The notes beneath the pieces are model-generated. The model made no database searches. It saw nothing but the letters and a program-made list of their open reading frames with translations, and was not told the origin of the DNA. A stretch of DNA of 64,000 nt, taken from the NCBI GenBank assembly GCA_030549775.1, contig CM060180.1, positions 35,065,090-35,129,089 on the forward strand. The letters run 5' to 3'. The translations under genes were made by a program, and so were the position numbers. The DNA comes from Tamarix chinensis (lineage: Eukaryota; Streptophyta; Magnoliopsida; Caryophyllales; Tamaricaceae). This document shows positions 1-11,925 of this stretch, piece after piece (the first letter of the stretch is position 1; each line of letters starts with the position of its first letter).

Positions 1-48
1 AGTGGTTTTCAAAATGTTGTATTACATGCTAACTCTGTTTGTTCTTAG

Positions 49-3000
49 GTTATGGGGGACAGATCAGGGAACGTACGATGGTGGGATGTAACTTCTGGGC
101 ACTCATCCTCATTCAATACTCACAGGGAAGGAATACGAAGAATCAAGTTCTCACCATTTGTTATGGGAGACCGCAGCAGAGGTCGAGTTGCTGTGTTATT
201 TTATGATAATACATTTGCCGTATATGACCTTGTAAGCACAAACAACCTTGGCAGAATCTTTATCAGTTTTTAACATAATCTTTGTGAGCATATTGTTTTG
301 TCATCCTAAAACTGTTTCTGCTATTCCTCCTATTTTTGCAATTGGTTATTTATCTCTGAACTGGCATTGTGCTGGTGTTGGTGCTCATGGAAATGAGTAT
401 ATTTAATTTACTATTTTGGCACTTCCCTTGGATCCAGCACTTGGGGGGGTGGTTAAGAGATTAACATCATTTGCATATTGCTCCATGTGCTACTTTGCAT
501 GCCTTGTTGGAAAAGAAAATAGGAATGAAGAATGTGAATTACAGAACAAATGTTGCAGTCTTTATTTTTACGTGAGAACTTGAATTTATGGTCTATGAAT
601 TTTTTGCTTGGGCTTGCATGGCATTGCAAATGTTGTTTCTGATGACTTGATTTTTGATTAAAATTTCTGAGTGCAGGATTCACCAGACCCATTAGCAAAT
701 TCCCTGTTACAGCCTAAATTTCCTGGAACCCTCGTGTTGGAACTTGACTGGTTACCTTTGCGAACGGATAAAGATGATCCACTAGTTCTCTGCATTGCCG
801 GTGCTGATAGCAGTTTCCGCCTTGTTGAGGTCAACATGTATGGCCATCATTCATTTTATTGATTAGTTGTGATTTATTGTTTGTTATGGAAAAAATAAGA
901 CACGCATGTCTCCAGTTGTAGATCACCTGCATCGTTTAGATAGTTTTTTTCTTGATAGGTAGAGGCTATGAATGATATCCCTCAACAATATATAGTGATG
1001 GCATTGCATGAACAAATAGATAAAGAAAAAGTGATTTAACAATCCTCATCGACATGGTCTACTATAGAAAGTATAAGAAACTGTATTTGGCTATATTCTA
1101 TGTAGCAATTAACTCTGTTAAATATACACACTGATTACAACTCTTTTTGTATAAAAAAGGAAGTCTTTCTAGGAGTAATTCTTGTATCAAATAGAAATTT
1201 GTTTTGATAAAAGACAAAACTGATTTCGAATCCGATGTTTTCCGATGAAGGTGTAATTAGAATATTAAGATTTGTTTTATTTTTATTATCTCCTAAATAT
1301 GTTCAAATTGTTTTAAAAAAAGTTCTTTTTGATAGGGAGAAAATAGATAGCAATAACTCTATTAATTGCACACTAATAACCAAATAGCAATTAATTCTAA
1401 TCAATACAAAGTCTGACCAAAGCAATTTATTTTGGCCACATGTTCGTGAGCCTCAAAAAATTCGTGAAGTTGTCAACATCCATGAACCTTTCAACACTCC
1501 TCTTAAGTTGGTCTGAATATATCTTTCATGGCTAGCTTGCAAATCAATTTCTTGCACCGTTTCTTAGGCAGTCTCTAGGTGAGTGAAATGGCTAGAGATG
1601 ATCGTCATATCATCAGAGGCGCCTGAATCACTGCCTGTTTGGGTAGTGAACTGCTTTGAAACCAGGTGGAGGATTAGAAATTATTAGCTTCATAGGGTGA
1701 TTAAGTTGCTCCTTGCCAAGTCTTCTCTTTGTATTCACATCTTCACTGGCAGATGCATGACTTTCCATGGCGTTTCCAAAAAGTCTCCTGGGTGTGGAGT
1801 GGTTTATTGCAATAATGACACCATCCTAGAGGCTTTTGTTGGTGTTGATTAAAAGTATGGGCTCTTTTAAAGTTTGCTATATGGGCAACATTACAATAGC
1901 ATCAGATGTAACAAAAGTAGATTTTTTCTGCAGTGATAATGATTTCTTTTTCCCTAGCATAACTCCCCAATGGCTTTCTTCTCTCCTCACTTCAAGGAAA
2001 ACTTCTCTCCATAGGAATAGGCATTCTCCTAATTATTATTCTTCTCACCTCATGAAAATCTACATTGAACCCAGTCAGAAACTTGAATAATTGCTTGTTA
2101 TCAACAATTTGTTGTTGGTGCTCAAAATCTTATGTGTTCTTCCACTCGTGGTCATTGAATAGCTCCAAATCTTACCACAATTTCTTCAGAGACTTGCAGT
2201 ATTTTGTTGTATTGTCATCTCCTTGACAGGTATTTCCAAGGGCAAGTTGCAGTTCATAAATCTGGTATTGATATCCAGCGTATGTCTGGCTCATGATGTC
2301 CTAGAGTTCTTTTGCAATAGAATAGAACATATAATTTGCACTCTTGTTTTCATCCATGGGGTTGTTTATCATATTCACAAGTATTTGTCATCCCAAACAC
2401 TATAAGTGGGATCAATGACATCTCCTGTAAGATAAACAATATTCCCTCTTCCCCCAAAACACATTAAGTGACGGAGACTCTTTGAAATTTCCCTCATTCA
2501 GTGAGATAGTTGTGATCTTGATAGAATGAGACTCAGAGTAGGGAGTTTTTGTTTCTGGATATTTTGAGTTGAAAGGATTCATAAGATTCGGTTGACATGT
2601 TGGAATGTGTAAGGGAAGAAAAAATAGTAGAGAAGAGGTCAGAAAGAAAGAGCTTTTGAGTTTGATACCATGAACAAACAAATAGAGAAAAAGTTACGGG
2701 ATAATTCTCATTGATACAACAATGAAATTGTACATGGTTTAATGTTGAAATTACAAGAAATTGTACATGGTCATATTCTTTGTGGCAATTAAACTTTATC
2801 TTAAATGTATACATGGACTAATAGATAACACTAATTAATAAAACCAAATTACTTAGCAATTTGACTCTACGTTACTCAGAAGTCTCACCAATGTAATTTA
2901 TTTTGGTCACGGATTGTGAACCTGTCAACATTCATGGACCTTTCAACATTACATAATCAAACATACTATTTCCATCTTATGGTAGTGTGGTGGATTCTGT

Positions 3001-6000
3001 GTCTTGAATTGCTATATGTAGAAGAGTACATCATGTATTTTGAGTAGTTTGGAATTTAGGACACAATATGTTGCTTTCAACTGCTGCGTTGAACAATATT
3101 GTCTAATGCTTGTGGATCAAAATTGATTGAATCTATTGACTATGAAACAATGTTATGTATACTTAATATAAACATTGAAGGTCCATAGTTGTTGATCAAC
3201 TTATAAAGATCCCCTCATGTTTGTGCTTCTATTTTCAAATATATACATAATACCTTGATATCATGTAACTCAGTTATGCAATTTGCAATGTCGCTCTTGC
3301 CATTGGTTTCTTGCATGCAATTCTCATTGGATACTTTATTGTCTTTCCCTTGATCTATTTTACATTTCCCCACACTTACATTTTCCTCTTACAGAATTGA
3401 CAAAAGGGTTTCGTATGGATCTCAGCTTGGTCCTATCAAAGAGAGATTTCGACCAATGCCCCTATGTGCTCCTATACTACTTCCAACTTCACATGCCTTG
3501 GTAAAATATTTTTCTGTCTTTTACTGTTCTGGTACTGCGTGCTTTGCGAGTGAAGCTGCTGCAGCTTCAGTGCTGCAAAGTTTATTCATTTTTGTTTGTG
3601 ATTTAGTGGTTTGAAGTTGATACTGAATGCTCACTGTACCCGGTTAAACTCAAGACTTGCAGCTTAGCCAAATCTCCAGAAATGATCTGTTCCTTAGAGT
3701 TCAATGCTGCAGTGGAGAAGAATTCAAGCTAATCTGATAACCTCGTTTTGTCCTATCATTTCAGGCCTTGCGGATGATTCTGCAATTGGGTGTGAAGCCA
3801 TCTTGGTTCAACACCAGCAGTACAACTATAGATAAAAGGCCTCACCAACTTCCAGGAACACCTTTGTCAGTAGGAGATCTGCGTAGTTTTATGATTGATG
3901 TGCCACCTGTTGGTGACAAAGCAGTGCCAGAAATGCTTCTGAAAGTCTTGGAACCTTACAGAAAAGAAGGTAGCCTTTGACTTGTCATTCCTGATTTTGC
4001 TGGTAATATTATGCATTTGGGCTTGCAATCATGGAGTTTGATTTTCTCTTACTTATCATTATCATCATTGCTTTAGGATCTATTCTTGATGATGAAAGGG
4101 CAAGATTATATGCTAAAATAGTGAATAAAGGTTCTGCTGTGAGGTTCGCCTTTGCTGCTACAATCTTTGGCGAATTGTCAGAGGCTCTTTTCTGGTTACA
4201 GCTTCCTCGTGCCCTTAACCATCTGATAAGTAAGTCAGTGAGCAAGTCCCCAAAGAAAGCCCCCAAACAACCTCCAGCTTCTGAGCTGGATGAGGCATCT
4301 ATGCTGACCAGAATAACATCTGGGGGGAAGTCATCCTCAGCATCATGCAAAAGGGAAGCGCTGGTAAGTTATTGAGCATATTAATCAATGAATTAATAAT
4401 ATTAATACATTAAATCTTTTTCACGAACCCTTTGATCCAAACAGATGTGCCTTAGTAATTAAATCTTTTATTTCTCAAATCATGTGGTTGGTCAATACTC
4501 CCTCCTAGAAGGCCTATAATTTTTTATCATATATTAAGAAACATTAAATTTCAGTAAATGATGCACAAATTGACTAAAATACCCATATTGGAACTTGAGT
4601 AATTTTATTGTCATGAGATATGTTAATGAGGTGGGAGATGGTAAATTAATAAATATAATAATAATTTTTTATTGGAACTTGAAATAAGACATTATGAAAA
4701 AAAATATAGGTCCTCAATTGTGAAACAGAGGAAGTAACTTGAATTGATGCTTGGGGTTTTAAATTGTGCTGTATGATTATCAGAGACATGGTCAACTTAG
4801 ATTGATGGCCTTTGAGCAAGAAGAACTGTGGGAAACTGCTAGCCAGCGCATCCTTTGGCATGAAAAATTGGAGGGAGAAGATGCTGTCCAGAATCGTGTA
4901 CACGAGTGAGTCATTTTTTCCTGTCCAAAGGTTTTAGTAATATTGGTTGGGATTAACAAGATATACTTCTTATCAGGGACTTTATTGCCCGTGAGTAGTA
5001 TCTAGTTTTCCAGATTCAGCATATGATTTGCTGCTTCTGCTTCTTTTTTATCAGCCTTCTTGACCAGTTTATCAAATTTAGTTCTTTTTGAAGTAGAGAA
5101 AGAAATACTTGAAAAAATTTCTTGCTTCAATTTATTGTTTCGGTTTTTGTTAAATGACAAAGATGTGCTTTAACTTGAAATTTTGTTTACTCTTTCTCTA
5201 TGGTGAGTCTTCATTGATTTAATACCTTTTCTCCTTATTAATTCACATATGTCATGTTTGCTGGATTTTCTGCCACATCAATTTGATTGACACACATTCA
5301 CGCAGATACATATAACTAATATTCATTGTTTAACAGTCTTCTTGGGGTTGGGAACTTGGAAGCTGCAGTTAGCTTATTGCTGTCTACTCCTCCAGAAAGT
5401 CCATACTTTTATGTCAATGCTTTGCGTGCTGTTGCTCTTTCCTCTGCTGTCTCAAAGTCTCTGCTCGAACTTGCTGTTAAGGTAATGTTTCTGTGAACCA
5501 TCATCCTTTTGATTTAAACTCTTTTTACCACAGTCCTGCCTATTTTTGACGTCAATGTTATAATGTAGGTTGTTGCAGCAAATATGGTTCGAACTGATAA
5601 ATCATTGTCAGGCACTCATCTTCTTTGTGCTGTTGGAAGGTATCAAGAGGCTTGTTCTCAGGTCAGAACTTTGTTTTTGCCCAATTCCTTGCTAAATTTG
5701 TGCATGGCAAGTATATCCTTTTTTGGCCATGTACTTTGAGGGATTATTAGCTTCCTCAATACTGCTTTTTTTGGCCTGCTTGAGCTGAGAAAACTAGGTG
5801 AATGTGCCATCGTTAGGCACTCTTTTTTCGAATGGATACTAGTTTCCACGATTCAGTTATAGAACTGAATTATTTGTCAATGTCCTCTTTGCAGACAGAA
5901 CACTAGGAAGCCTTTCTTTTTATAGAAAAAAATGAGGCAATATCCATTTAACAGCCATCTGCTCAGGAAATTGTGACTGCTTATTCACCCGTTAATAACA

Positions 6001-7924
6001 AAGTTCCCTTTAACCACCCACTCATCTATAGCATTACCACTGCACCATCCATATACACTTTCAGGTAAGTTTTGACGTCAGATTGGTACAACACCCCACT
6101 ATCTGACTACTTGAGCTTACTAAGAGGAACAACCAATGTAGAAAGAGTGGTTAAGTGTAATATAATGTTATAACTTGTTGATTTTAATGGGCAGTTGATT
6201 GGACATTCCTTTTCAAGGGGTGATTAACAAGACTTAGTTTATCTCAATAGTTGGATGAGTGTAAATGGTATAATTGGGCACAAAAACAAAAATATACATG
6301 GGTGAAAATAATTGAGCTGAAAGTAGAAAACTAAAAACTGGAGCTTATTTCATAAACTATTATAACAAGCTTATATAAAATGGAGGTTTTAAGCTTGACA
6401 CCTAAATACATCTGAAATTGGTAAAAGAGCGTTTTTAGAGTCAAATATGCTAAAAGGTGGCTGAAATAAACATTCAAACATACACCCTGTAAATATTCTT
6501 TAAATGTGATCTAAAGCCATCCAAAGGTACCCCAGAAAGTCGGTTCTTAAGCCACCTTGTTGGTTTTTATTTTTTGAAATGCTTTAATTGAAGCATAATG
6601 ATTATGATGGAGAAAATTTTATTTGCAAACGAGGGAGAATTGCTTCTGTTTTCTTGAGTGATTTATGTGTGAACCAAGTGTTTTCTTATTGAATAGGGAG
6701 AAAATAATTCAGGCTTTTGGTTTGACCTTTTTTGTTTCTTTCTGTTTTTCTGCATTGTTTGTCACTTAGATTAGAGTGCTTGGGGCTATTAAGTATATCA
6801 TGAAGTGCAAAGATATGTGATGGTAGACTTTCTGAAACAGTGCTTCAGGATGAGAAACATCCATATATGCTTTTATAGTCCGTGTCATCTTCTTACAGCT
6901 ACAGGATGCTGGATGCTGGACCGATGCTGCAACATTGGCTGCAACACATTTAGAGGGATCCGATTATGCCAGGTCTTCTATGTTCTTTCCAAATAAAGCG
7001 ATGAAATTTTATGTACATTTTGATCAGAAGAGCTGCCAACTGCATTTGCAGTGGAGCACCTGTGTGTCCATTATACTGATTTCTTGATTTTCTATCTGAA
7101 ATCTCGAGGCCTATTTTTATCAGGTTTATTGCCTGTATTAGTTGAGATGGTTAGAATTAAGAAGTGGTGAAATTTTTTGGCTTCTGTTTATCTCTTGTTC
7201 ACAAATGCTAAAGGTTGGTATCTTACGGTATCTTACATTTATGAGTTCGTGCCCTACAATTCAAAGCTACTTAAGGCCCTATTGCAACGTTCATACACAT
7301 CCCCTACCCTTCAAAAAAGGACAAACTTTGGTGACTGTTGTTTAAGGGCAATCGTGTAGTGAATTGCTGACTGTTGGATTCGTTTTGTCATCTTGCTTTA
7401 CAAGTTTTTGACGAATAAGATGAGTAACAGTGATTGAGGCATGCGATCTTTGAATTTCATGCTCTAGGGTATTGCAGAGGTGGGCTGACCACATCCTCCG
7501 AAATGAGCATAACATCTGGAGGTATGGTAATCTGCCCGTCCCACTCCCTTATCGCTGTCGGTCACTTCTGCAAGTTGCCCTTTATTTACAGTTCAACTCA
7601 TCATAGTTATTTTCCGAATGCAGGGGTCTGATTTTGTACACAGCAGCAGGTTCATTTGAGGAGGCCCTTGCAGCGCTCCGCATGACACAACAACCAGACA
7701 CTGCTGCCATGTACATTCTTGCTTGTCGTGAAATTCATGAGGATATCCTCTCTAACCTAGGCGAAGCAAATGAAGAATCTTCCAGTCCAATTAAAGAAAA
7801 ACTTACTGTCGTACCTGGTTTGAGCCCAGAAAATGAAGAAGTTGTTGCAGTTGGAGAATTATATGGGCAATACCAGAGGAAACTAGTGCATTTGTGCATG
7901 GACTCTCAGCCATTTGCAGACTGA
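49..7924 (+). CDS. WDR11: WD repeat-containing protein 11 (WDR11) homologue, 3' part of gene, 11 exons
   Basis: C-terminal 576 residues of a plant WDR11-like protein; the 5' exons lie left of the window. Coding exons by GT-AG boundaries and continuous phase: 49-231, 677-837, 3395-3500, 3765-3969, 4077-4363, 4784-4905, 5337-5481, 5569-5661, 6899-6972, 7468-7521, 7624-7924 (stop TGA 7922-7924). They total 1731 nt, a multiple of three. Residues 1-115 of the fragment carry WD-type beta-propeller text (GNVRWWDV, AVLFYDNTFAVYDL, LVLCIAGADSSFRLVEV). From about residue 150 it becomes the helical C-terminal region (DDERARLYAKIVNKGSAVRF, LLGVGNLEAAVSLLLST, LQDAGCWTDAATLAATHL), ending MDSQPFAD. In animals WDR11 is part of a complex that tethers endosome-derived vesicles at the trans-Golgi; the plant role is inferred. 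Recognition is from remembered family sequence. No frameshift or stop is seen in the exons. Confidence 0.93.
1009..2948 (-). mobile_element. Degenerate Ty1/copia retrotransposon in WDR11 intron 2
   Basis: Minus-strand copia element in the 2.56-kb second intron (838-3394). The right LTR (5' in element orientation) is 2671-2948; the left LTR is 1009-1496 and is longer through internal insertion. Both begin TGAACAAA on the + strand and end TTTCAACA. Next to the right LTR, TTTGATACCA (2661-2670) is the complement of the initiator-Met primer site TGGTATCAAA. Next to the left LTR the minus strand reads CTTAAGAGGAG, the usual copia polypurine tract. Flanks TTGCA (1004-1008) and TTACA (2949-2953) are a 4/5 target duplication. 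Around 2000-2400 the minus strand encodes degraded gag including KFLTGFNVDFHEVR, a recognisable copia gag motif, with stops. Pol is missing. Confidence 0.85.
4498..4734. mobile_element. Stowaway-like MITE in WDR11 intron 5
   Basis: 237-bp AT-rich segment that starts CTCCCTCC and ends GAGGAAG, imperfect inverted termini of the Stowaway type (usually CTCCCTCCGTTCC). It is bordered by TA at 4496-4497 and 4735-4736, the expected Tc1/mariner target duplication. Non-coding, and wholly inside intron 5 (4364-4783), so it leaves the exons intact. Confidence 0.7.
5662..6898 (+). other. WDR11 intron 8 (1.24 kb), no recognised feature
   Basis: Intron between exons 8 and 9, with donor GTCAGA and acceptor TTACAG. 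It is the second longest intron in the window. Searched by eye for LTR ends, TIRs and coding remnants; none could be supported. Confidence 0.6.
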
Positions 7925-8175
7925 GTGACGCCAGAGATAGGGAACTATCATATAGGACCAGTGTTGCATCCTTCATCCTTCAGGTTGCATGGACTCTCGG
8001 CCATTCTCAGACTTTACGACGGTCGATCTGCTACGCCGGAACTATGGAATCATAAAAGCCGTGGCTTCCGAGTTGGCTGGGTCAAGCTAATTGTTGGCCC
8101 ACAACGAAAACTGTTATAGCAAATTTTGATTGTTGACATTCACTGCAATTGTTTGTAATATATGTAGCTTTAAAA
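7925..8175 (+). other. WDR11 3' untranslated region and end of transcript (approximate)
   Basis: Sequence after the WDR11 stop. It is AT-rich with TTGTAATATATG near 8153, a plausible far-upstream polyadenylation element. An AATAAA lies at 8212-8217, just inside repeat X1. The cleavage site cannot be fixed from sequence. A short phrase (GCATGGACTCTC) near 7896-7907 recurs at 7987-7998, a small internal duplication of the stop-codon region. Confidence 0.5.
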
Positions 8176-11171
8176 CCATGTTTTAGAATTTCCATATAGA
8201 AGTGAGATCCGAATAAACATAAAGGAATATAAAAGTAAGAATACTACTATGAAGCATCCTATATATAAAATGTCGTGTAAGTAGAGATCGACACAGGCTA
8301 ATAGGAAATTTGGATTAGAGTAGTACTAGAATCTTAGACAACGCTTGAATTTGAATTTTTAATCATTCTTGGAGCAAATTCATTATGACGATGGTTTGCT
8401 GTTGCCCTTGTAGACTTTGTAGTGCATTGCTATCGAAGTTAGGCCCCACAAAACATTCAAGACTTGCATATAAATTTGTTGCTCTAATGCATTTCTTAAC
8501 ATCTAAAGAATTTCCTTTAATTTTATGTAGTATTTCAGGGCAGCTTATAAAAACGGATGAGTAATAGGGCTAGCAACCTTATCGTTTTAATTCATTCTAT
8601 TTCTCCGGTGACTACAAAACGAGACCAGAAAAGGATTTGCATAAAGGATAGAAAATATGGCGAAAGGCGTTGCCTTGTCTTGAAACCCAAGTGGAATGAC
8701 ATTCTCCCACTGGAATCTACGTTAGAAGAGATTCATTTTGAGAATATCTTGGTTTACCAGTATGTTGCGATGTCTTTGATCAACATTGATTTACGTATTA
8801 TCCATCACCTATTTTTATAAACATATACTGATTTATAAGCATGCACATCCTACAACTTATTCTATGTTTGCTAACTAATATTTAGACTTATATTCGTCAA
8901 GAATAAACAAGTAGGACGATGAATGGTTACATTTCAGAGTCGGTCAATCTTTTAGCAAGACATTTGATGCGTCAATGCACCACGTAAAGAAATTTCATAT
9001 ATATATATATGCAAATGTTTTAAGAACTATTGAAAAAGGCAAAAGAGACTCTTGGATTGTGCTTTAGACAAAATCAAACATACTTTGAATACGTGAGAAG
9101 TAATGGTCATGTAAGGGGTAAATTATATTTGCATCCGGGAACATTTCGCAAGTAGTGAAAATATTTAAAAAGAAATTATTATTAGACACACTGTTGCTCT
9201 CCTCAATTTTTTAGATCTTCTCATTTTTTTTCTTCTCCACTCTTCTCCTTATCCCCTGATTTAGTCTCCTTCTAGTTGCTAACTATCATCCTCGATGTTG
9301 CCACTGCCACCATTGTTTTATCTTGTAATTGTTTTGTATTATTGATTTTTAGTTTAGTGTCATTTAATTCATTTGTTCAGTCTAAATTTTGATGAATCCT
9401 GATCTTCAAGCCATAGCCATACTAGTACTCATTATCATCATTTAGTTTCATCCCTTGTTTTAGCTTCTTGTCCTTTGATTTTTAGTACTTTGTAGTCGAC
9501 CATAATTTGAAGAGAAACCTGGATTTGGTTATATGCTGGCATTTTAAATCCTAATTTGAAAGTGTGCAAGTTCTAGAAAATTAAGCATCATTCCTCACAT
9601 GTGTATCCTAAGTTACACATTTCTTATTTATATTCATAAAGTATAACATAATAATTTAATGAAAATAATTCAACCATGCAAGATTTTTTAATTTAATGGT
9701 GTGCTTAAGTTTGTTCTAGTATTCTTCTCGGCTGCCCGATTGTAGAGGTTGCTTGCCAGGGTCCCTTTTTTTCCCTCTTTTGTTTGGGTAGATTCTTATT
9801 ATATATTCTTTTACTATATTGTTGTTTATTCTTGTTATGGTTGATTTTCTTCTTTATAATGTTGATTCTTATATTTATTTAAGTTGTGATTGTTGATTAT
9901 TGTTTTTTTATTATAATAAATACTTATTTTTATCATAGTTACGATAATTTATTATAATGATTATTTGGTTTGATGTTTTTTCTTCTTTGGGTTAATATTT
10001 ATTTAAGCTTTTGTTTATATTTTTTGTTCTTTGAGTTGATGTTTTTCTTTCTTTAGATTGATGTTTAATTAAGTTTTGATTGATTTTTTTTCTTTAACTT
10101 GATATTTCTTTTAGTTTAGGTTGATGCTTTATAATTATACTTATTATGATAATGATAATAATTATTAAAATTATGAACTTATATCTATTATGAGCAAGTA
10201 ATATAGTTATAAGTATAATCATTAGAATTTAAAACTAAAATAATTATAGTGTTATATTTACATTATCATTATATCTAAATCAAGTGTTAGTGTGTCACTG
10301 TGTTGTTCATAGTTTATAGACAAGACAATGGATACTACATTGCATAAATTCTTATTTTCTTATTTAGAATTTAATTAAAACTTCTTATTTGGATGGGTTG
10401 ATATTAATTCTATGACATATTTGACTTGGAGCACTTCAAGTAGTCACTAATTGTCGAGCCTTATCAATGGAGTGTGGCTCAATGTGTTGGAGTTAATGTT
10501 TTAAAATAAAGTTAATAAATATTATAAAATATTATAAAAGTGTCATTAATTAGCAAACTCACTACTTCTCCCTTATTTTACACACTATGTTCACCTTACT
10601 AGGTATTCTCGGGCATATAATATTTGTATTGCATACAAAAATATAAACAATGCAACATTATCTTGACTCAAAATTGATCTATATCGAATTAAGAAGTAGG
10701 TAGGTAGAGATATTATGTATAGTGATGAGTTTGATATGATAACAAAAAGAAATTAGTAGAGCTCTCTCTTTATTAGGTTTCTTTATTTTTATTATTATTA
10801 CTTTTAATATTCCATTTTAGCATATCTTACTTATTTTAAATTTAATTAGTACATTTTCTATGATTTTAGTATTGTTAATATTATCATTACAAGAATATAT
10901 TTCTTGTTTTTCAATTTGATTTCACATAAAATAAATAAAAATAGAAATCTATCTTTTTGTAGATTGGAAATAGAATTTCATTTCCATAGTATTTCATTCC
11001 AAAAATCCTATAGTAATTTCAACTTATAAAATGACAATTGCTTCTTACTTTATTTTAACCATGTCTACACACAATAATTTTGTGGCGTGTCATACACTTC
11101 TATACATTTTCTAAGCCTTTAGAGGTGTTAAATTCAAACAAAATGTCCAAATATATGTAATTGATTATTGG
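8176..11171. repeat. Repeat X, copy 1 (tandem pair)
   Basis: About 3 kb directly after WDR11. The same sequence recurs at 61425-63390, and its first part recurs at 11172-11240 joined to 24214-24329. Matching landmarks: CCATGTTTTAGA at 8176 and 11172; AGAATCTTAGACAA at about 8330 and 61425; CCTTATCGTTTTAATTCATT at about 8577 and 62011; AGTAGGTAGGTAGA at 10697 against a close match at 62809. Copy 2 starts where copy 1 ends, so the original arrangement was a head-to-tail duplication. A frame at 8557-8820 is partly preserved in copy 2 but resembles nothing I recognise. Confidence 0.75.
9111..10620. repeat. ~1.5-kb segment in X1 absent from X2
   Basis: X1 matches X2 up to about 9110 and again from about 10621, but X2 passes directly across (near 62710-62730). 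The segment is AT-rich, with a strongly T-rich stretch at 9770-10130 (repeated TTGATTNTT-like phrases). No TIR, LTR or coding remnant could be identified. It is either an insertion into X1 or a deletion from X2. Confidence 0.45.
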
Positions 11172-11240
11172 CCATGTTTTAGAGTTTTCATATGGCAGAG
11201 AAATTAGAAGAAACATAAAGGAATACAATAAGCAAAGATA
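11172..11240. repeat. Repeat X, copy 2, first fragment
   Basis: Aligns with 8176-8233 (CCATGTTTTAGAG, AACATAAAGGAATA). It ends exactly where the 5' LTR of the Tat-like element begins; the next part of X2 is at 24214. Confidence 0.75.
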
Positions 11241-11627
11241 TGGTTTTTTCCTCAACTAGGATTAATAGGCCTTGGAATACTTGTCCAAAGGATGAGAATA
11301 ATCCCAAAAATCTTTTAGGTACGCTTGCCTTAGTCCCAAATTAGTTATGGGATGGTAGCCTATACAACTCCCTTGCTAAACCGACTCTCTATATAGGATA
11401 TATTAGCTTGTTGTCATTAACCACATAATTATTTTTCCTCCTTCCTCATTTTACTCCTATATATATGAGATCTTGTATTTATTTGGGAGGATCTAAAAAT
11501 CATAATACTACTTTCTTATTTTTTCTGTCTCATCTTTACTCTCTATTTCCCTTTTAATATTCTCTAATCGCTACAACATATCCTTATTTTTTTTTAAAAC
11601 CCTTTAATTCACAAAACACATACACTA
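11241..11627 (+). repeat. 5' LTR of Tat-like element
   Basis: 387 bp starting TGGTTTTTTCCTCAACTAGG. It pairs along its length with 23829-24213. Shared phrases include CTCATTTTACTCCTATATAT and TTCACAAAACA. The 5-bp inner end is CACTA where the other LTR has CAACA. Confidence 0.85.
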
Positions 11628-11925
11628 AGGAGAAGCGTTGCTAAATATTTTGTGACCAACGACGAATTGTATTGACGTTCACAGGCGATGCTAGTGTTAA
11701 GGTGTGTGCCTTGAATAGTAAGAAATAAAGTACTTAATGAAGTCAATGCAATAATATGTGTTTTACATCAAGCTACCAGGTCTCTCTTGATAAAAACTTT
11801 GTAGTAGGGTTACTATTGAAAAACCATGTATTAGGATGTAGAGGCAATTGTTCATCGATGCTAAGGATGTCAAAATTTTACCTCATTACAAAATGTTCCT
11901 ACTTCAAAACTTCAATCAATCGTAA

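Noticed and set aside
52..273. ATG at 52 as a gene start
   Set aside because: It is an internal Met in a WDR11 exon that begins at the acceptor (TTCTTAG, exon from 49); the frame beyond 231 is intron.
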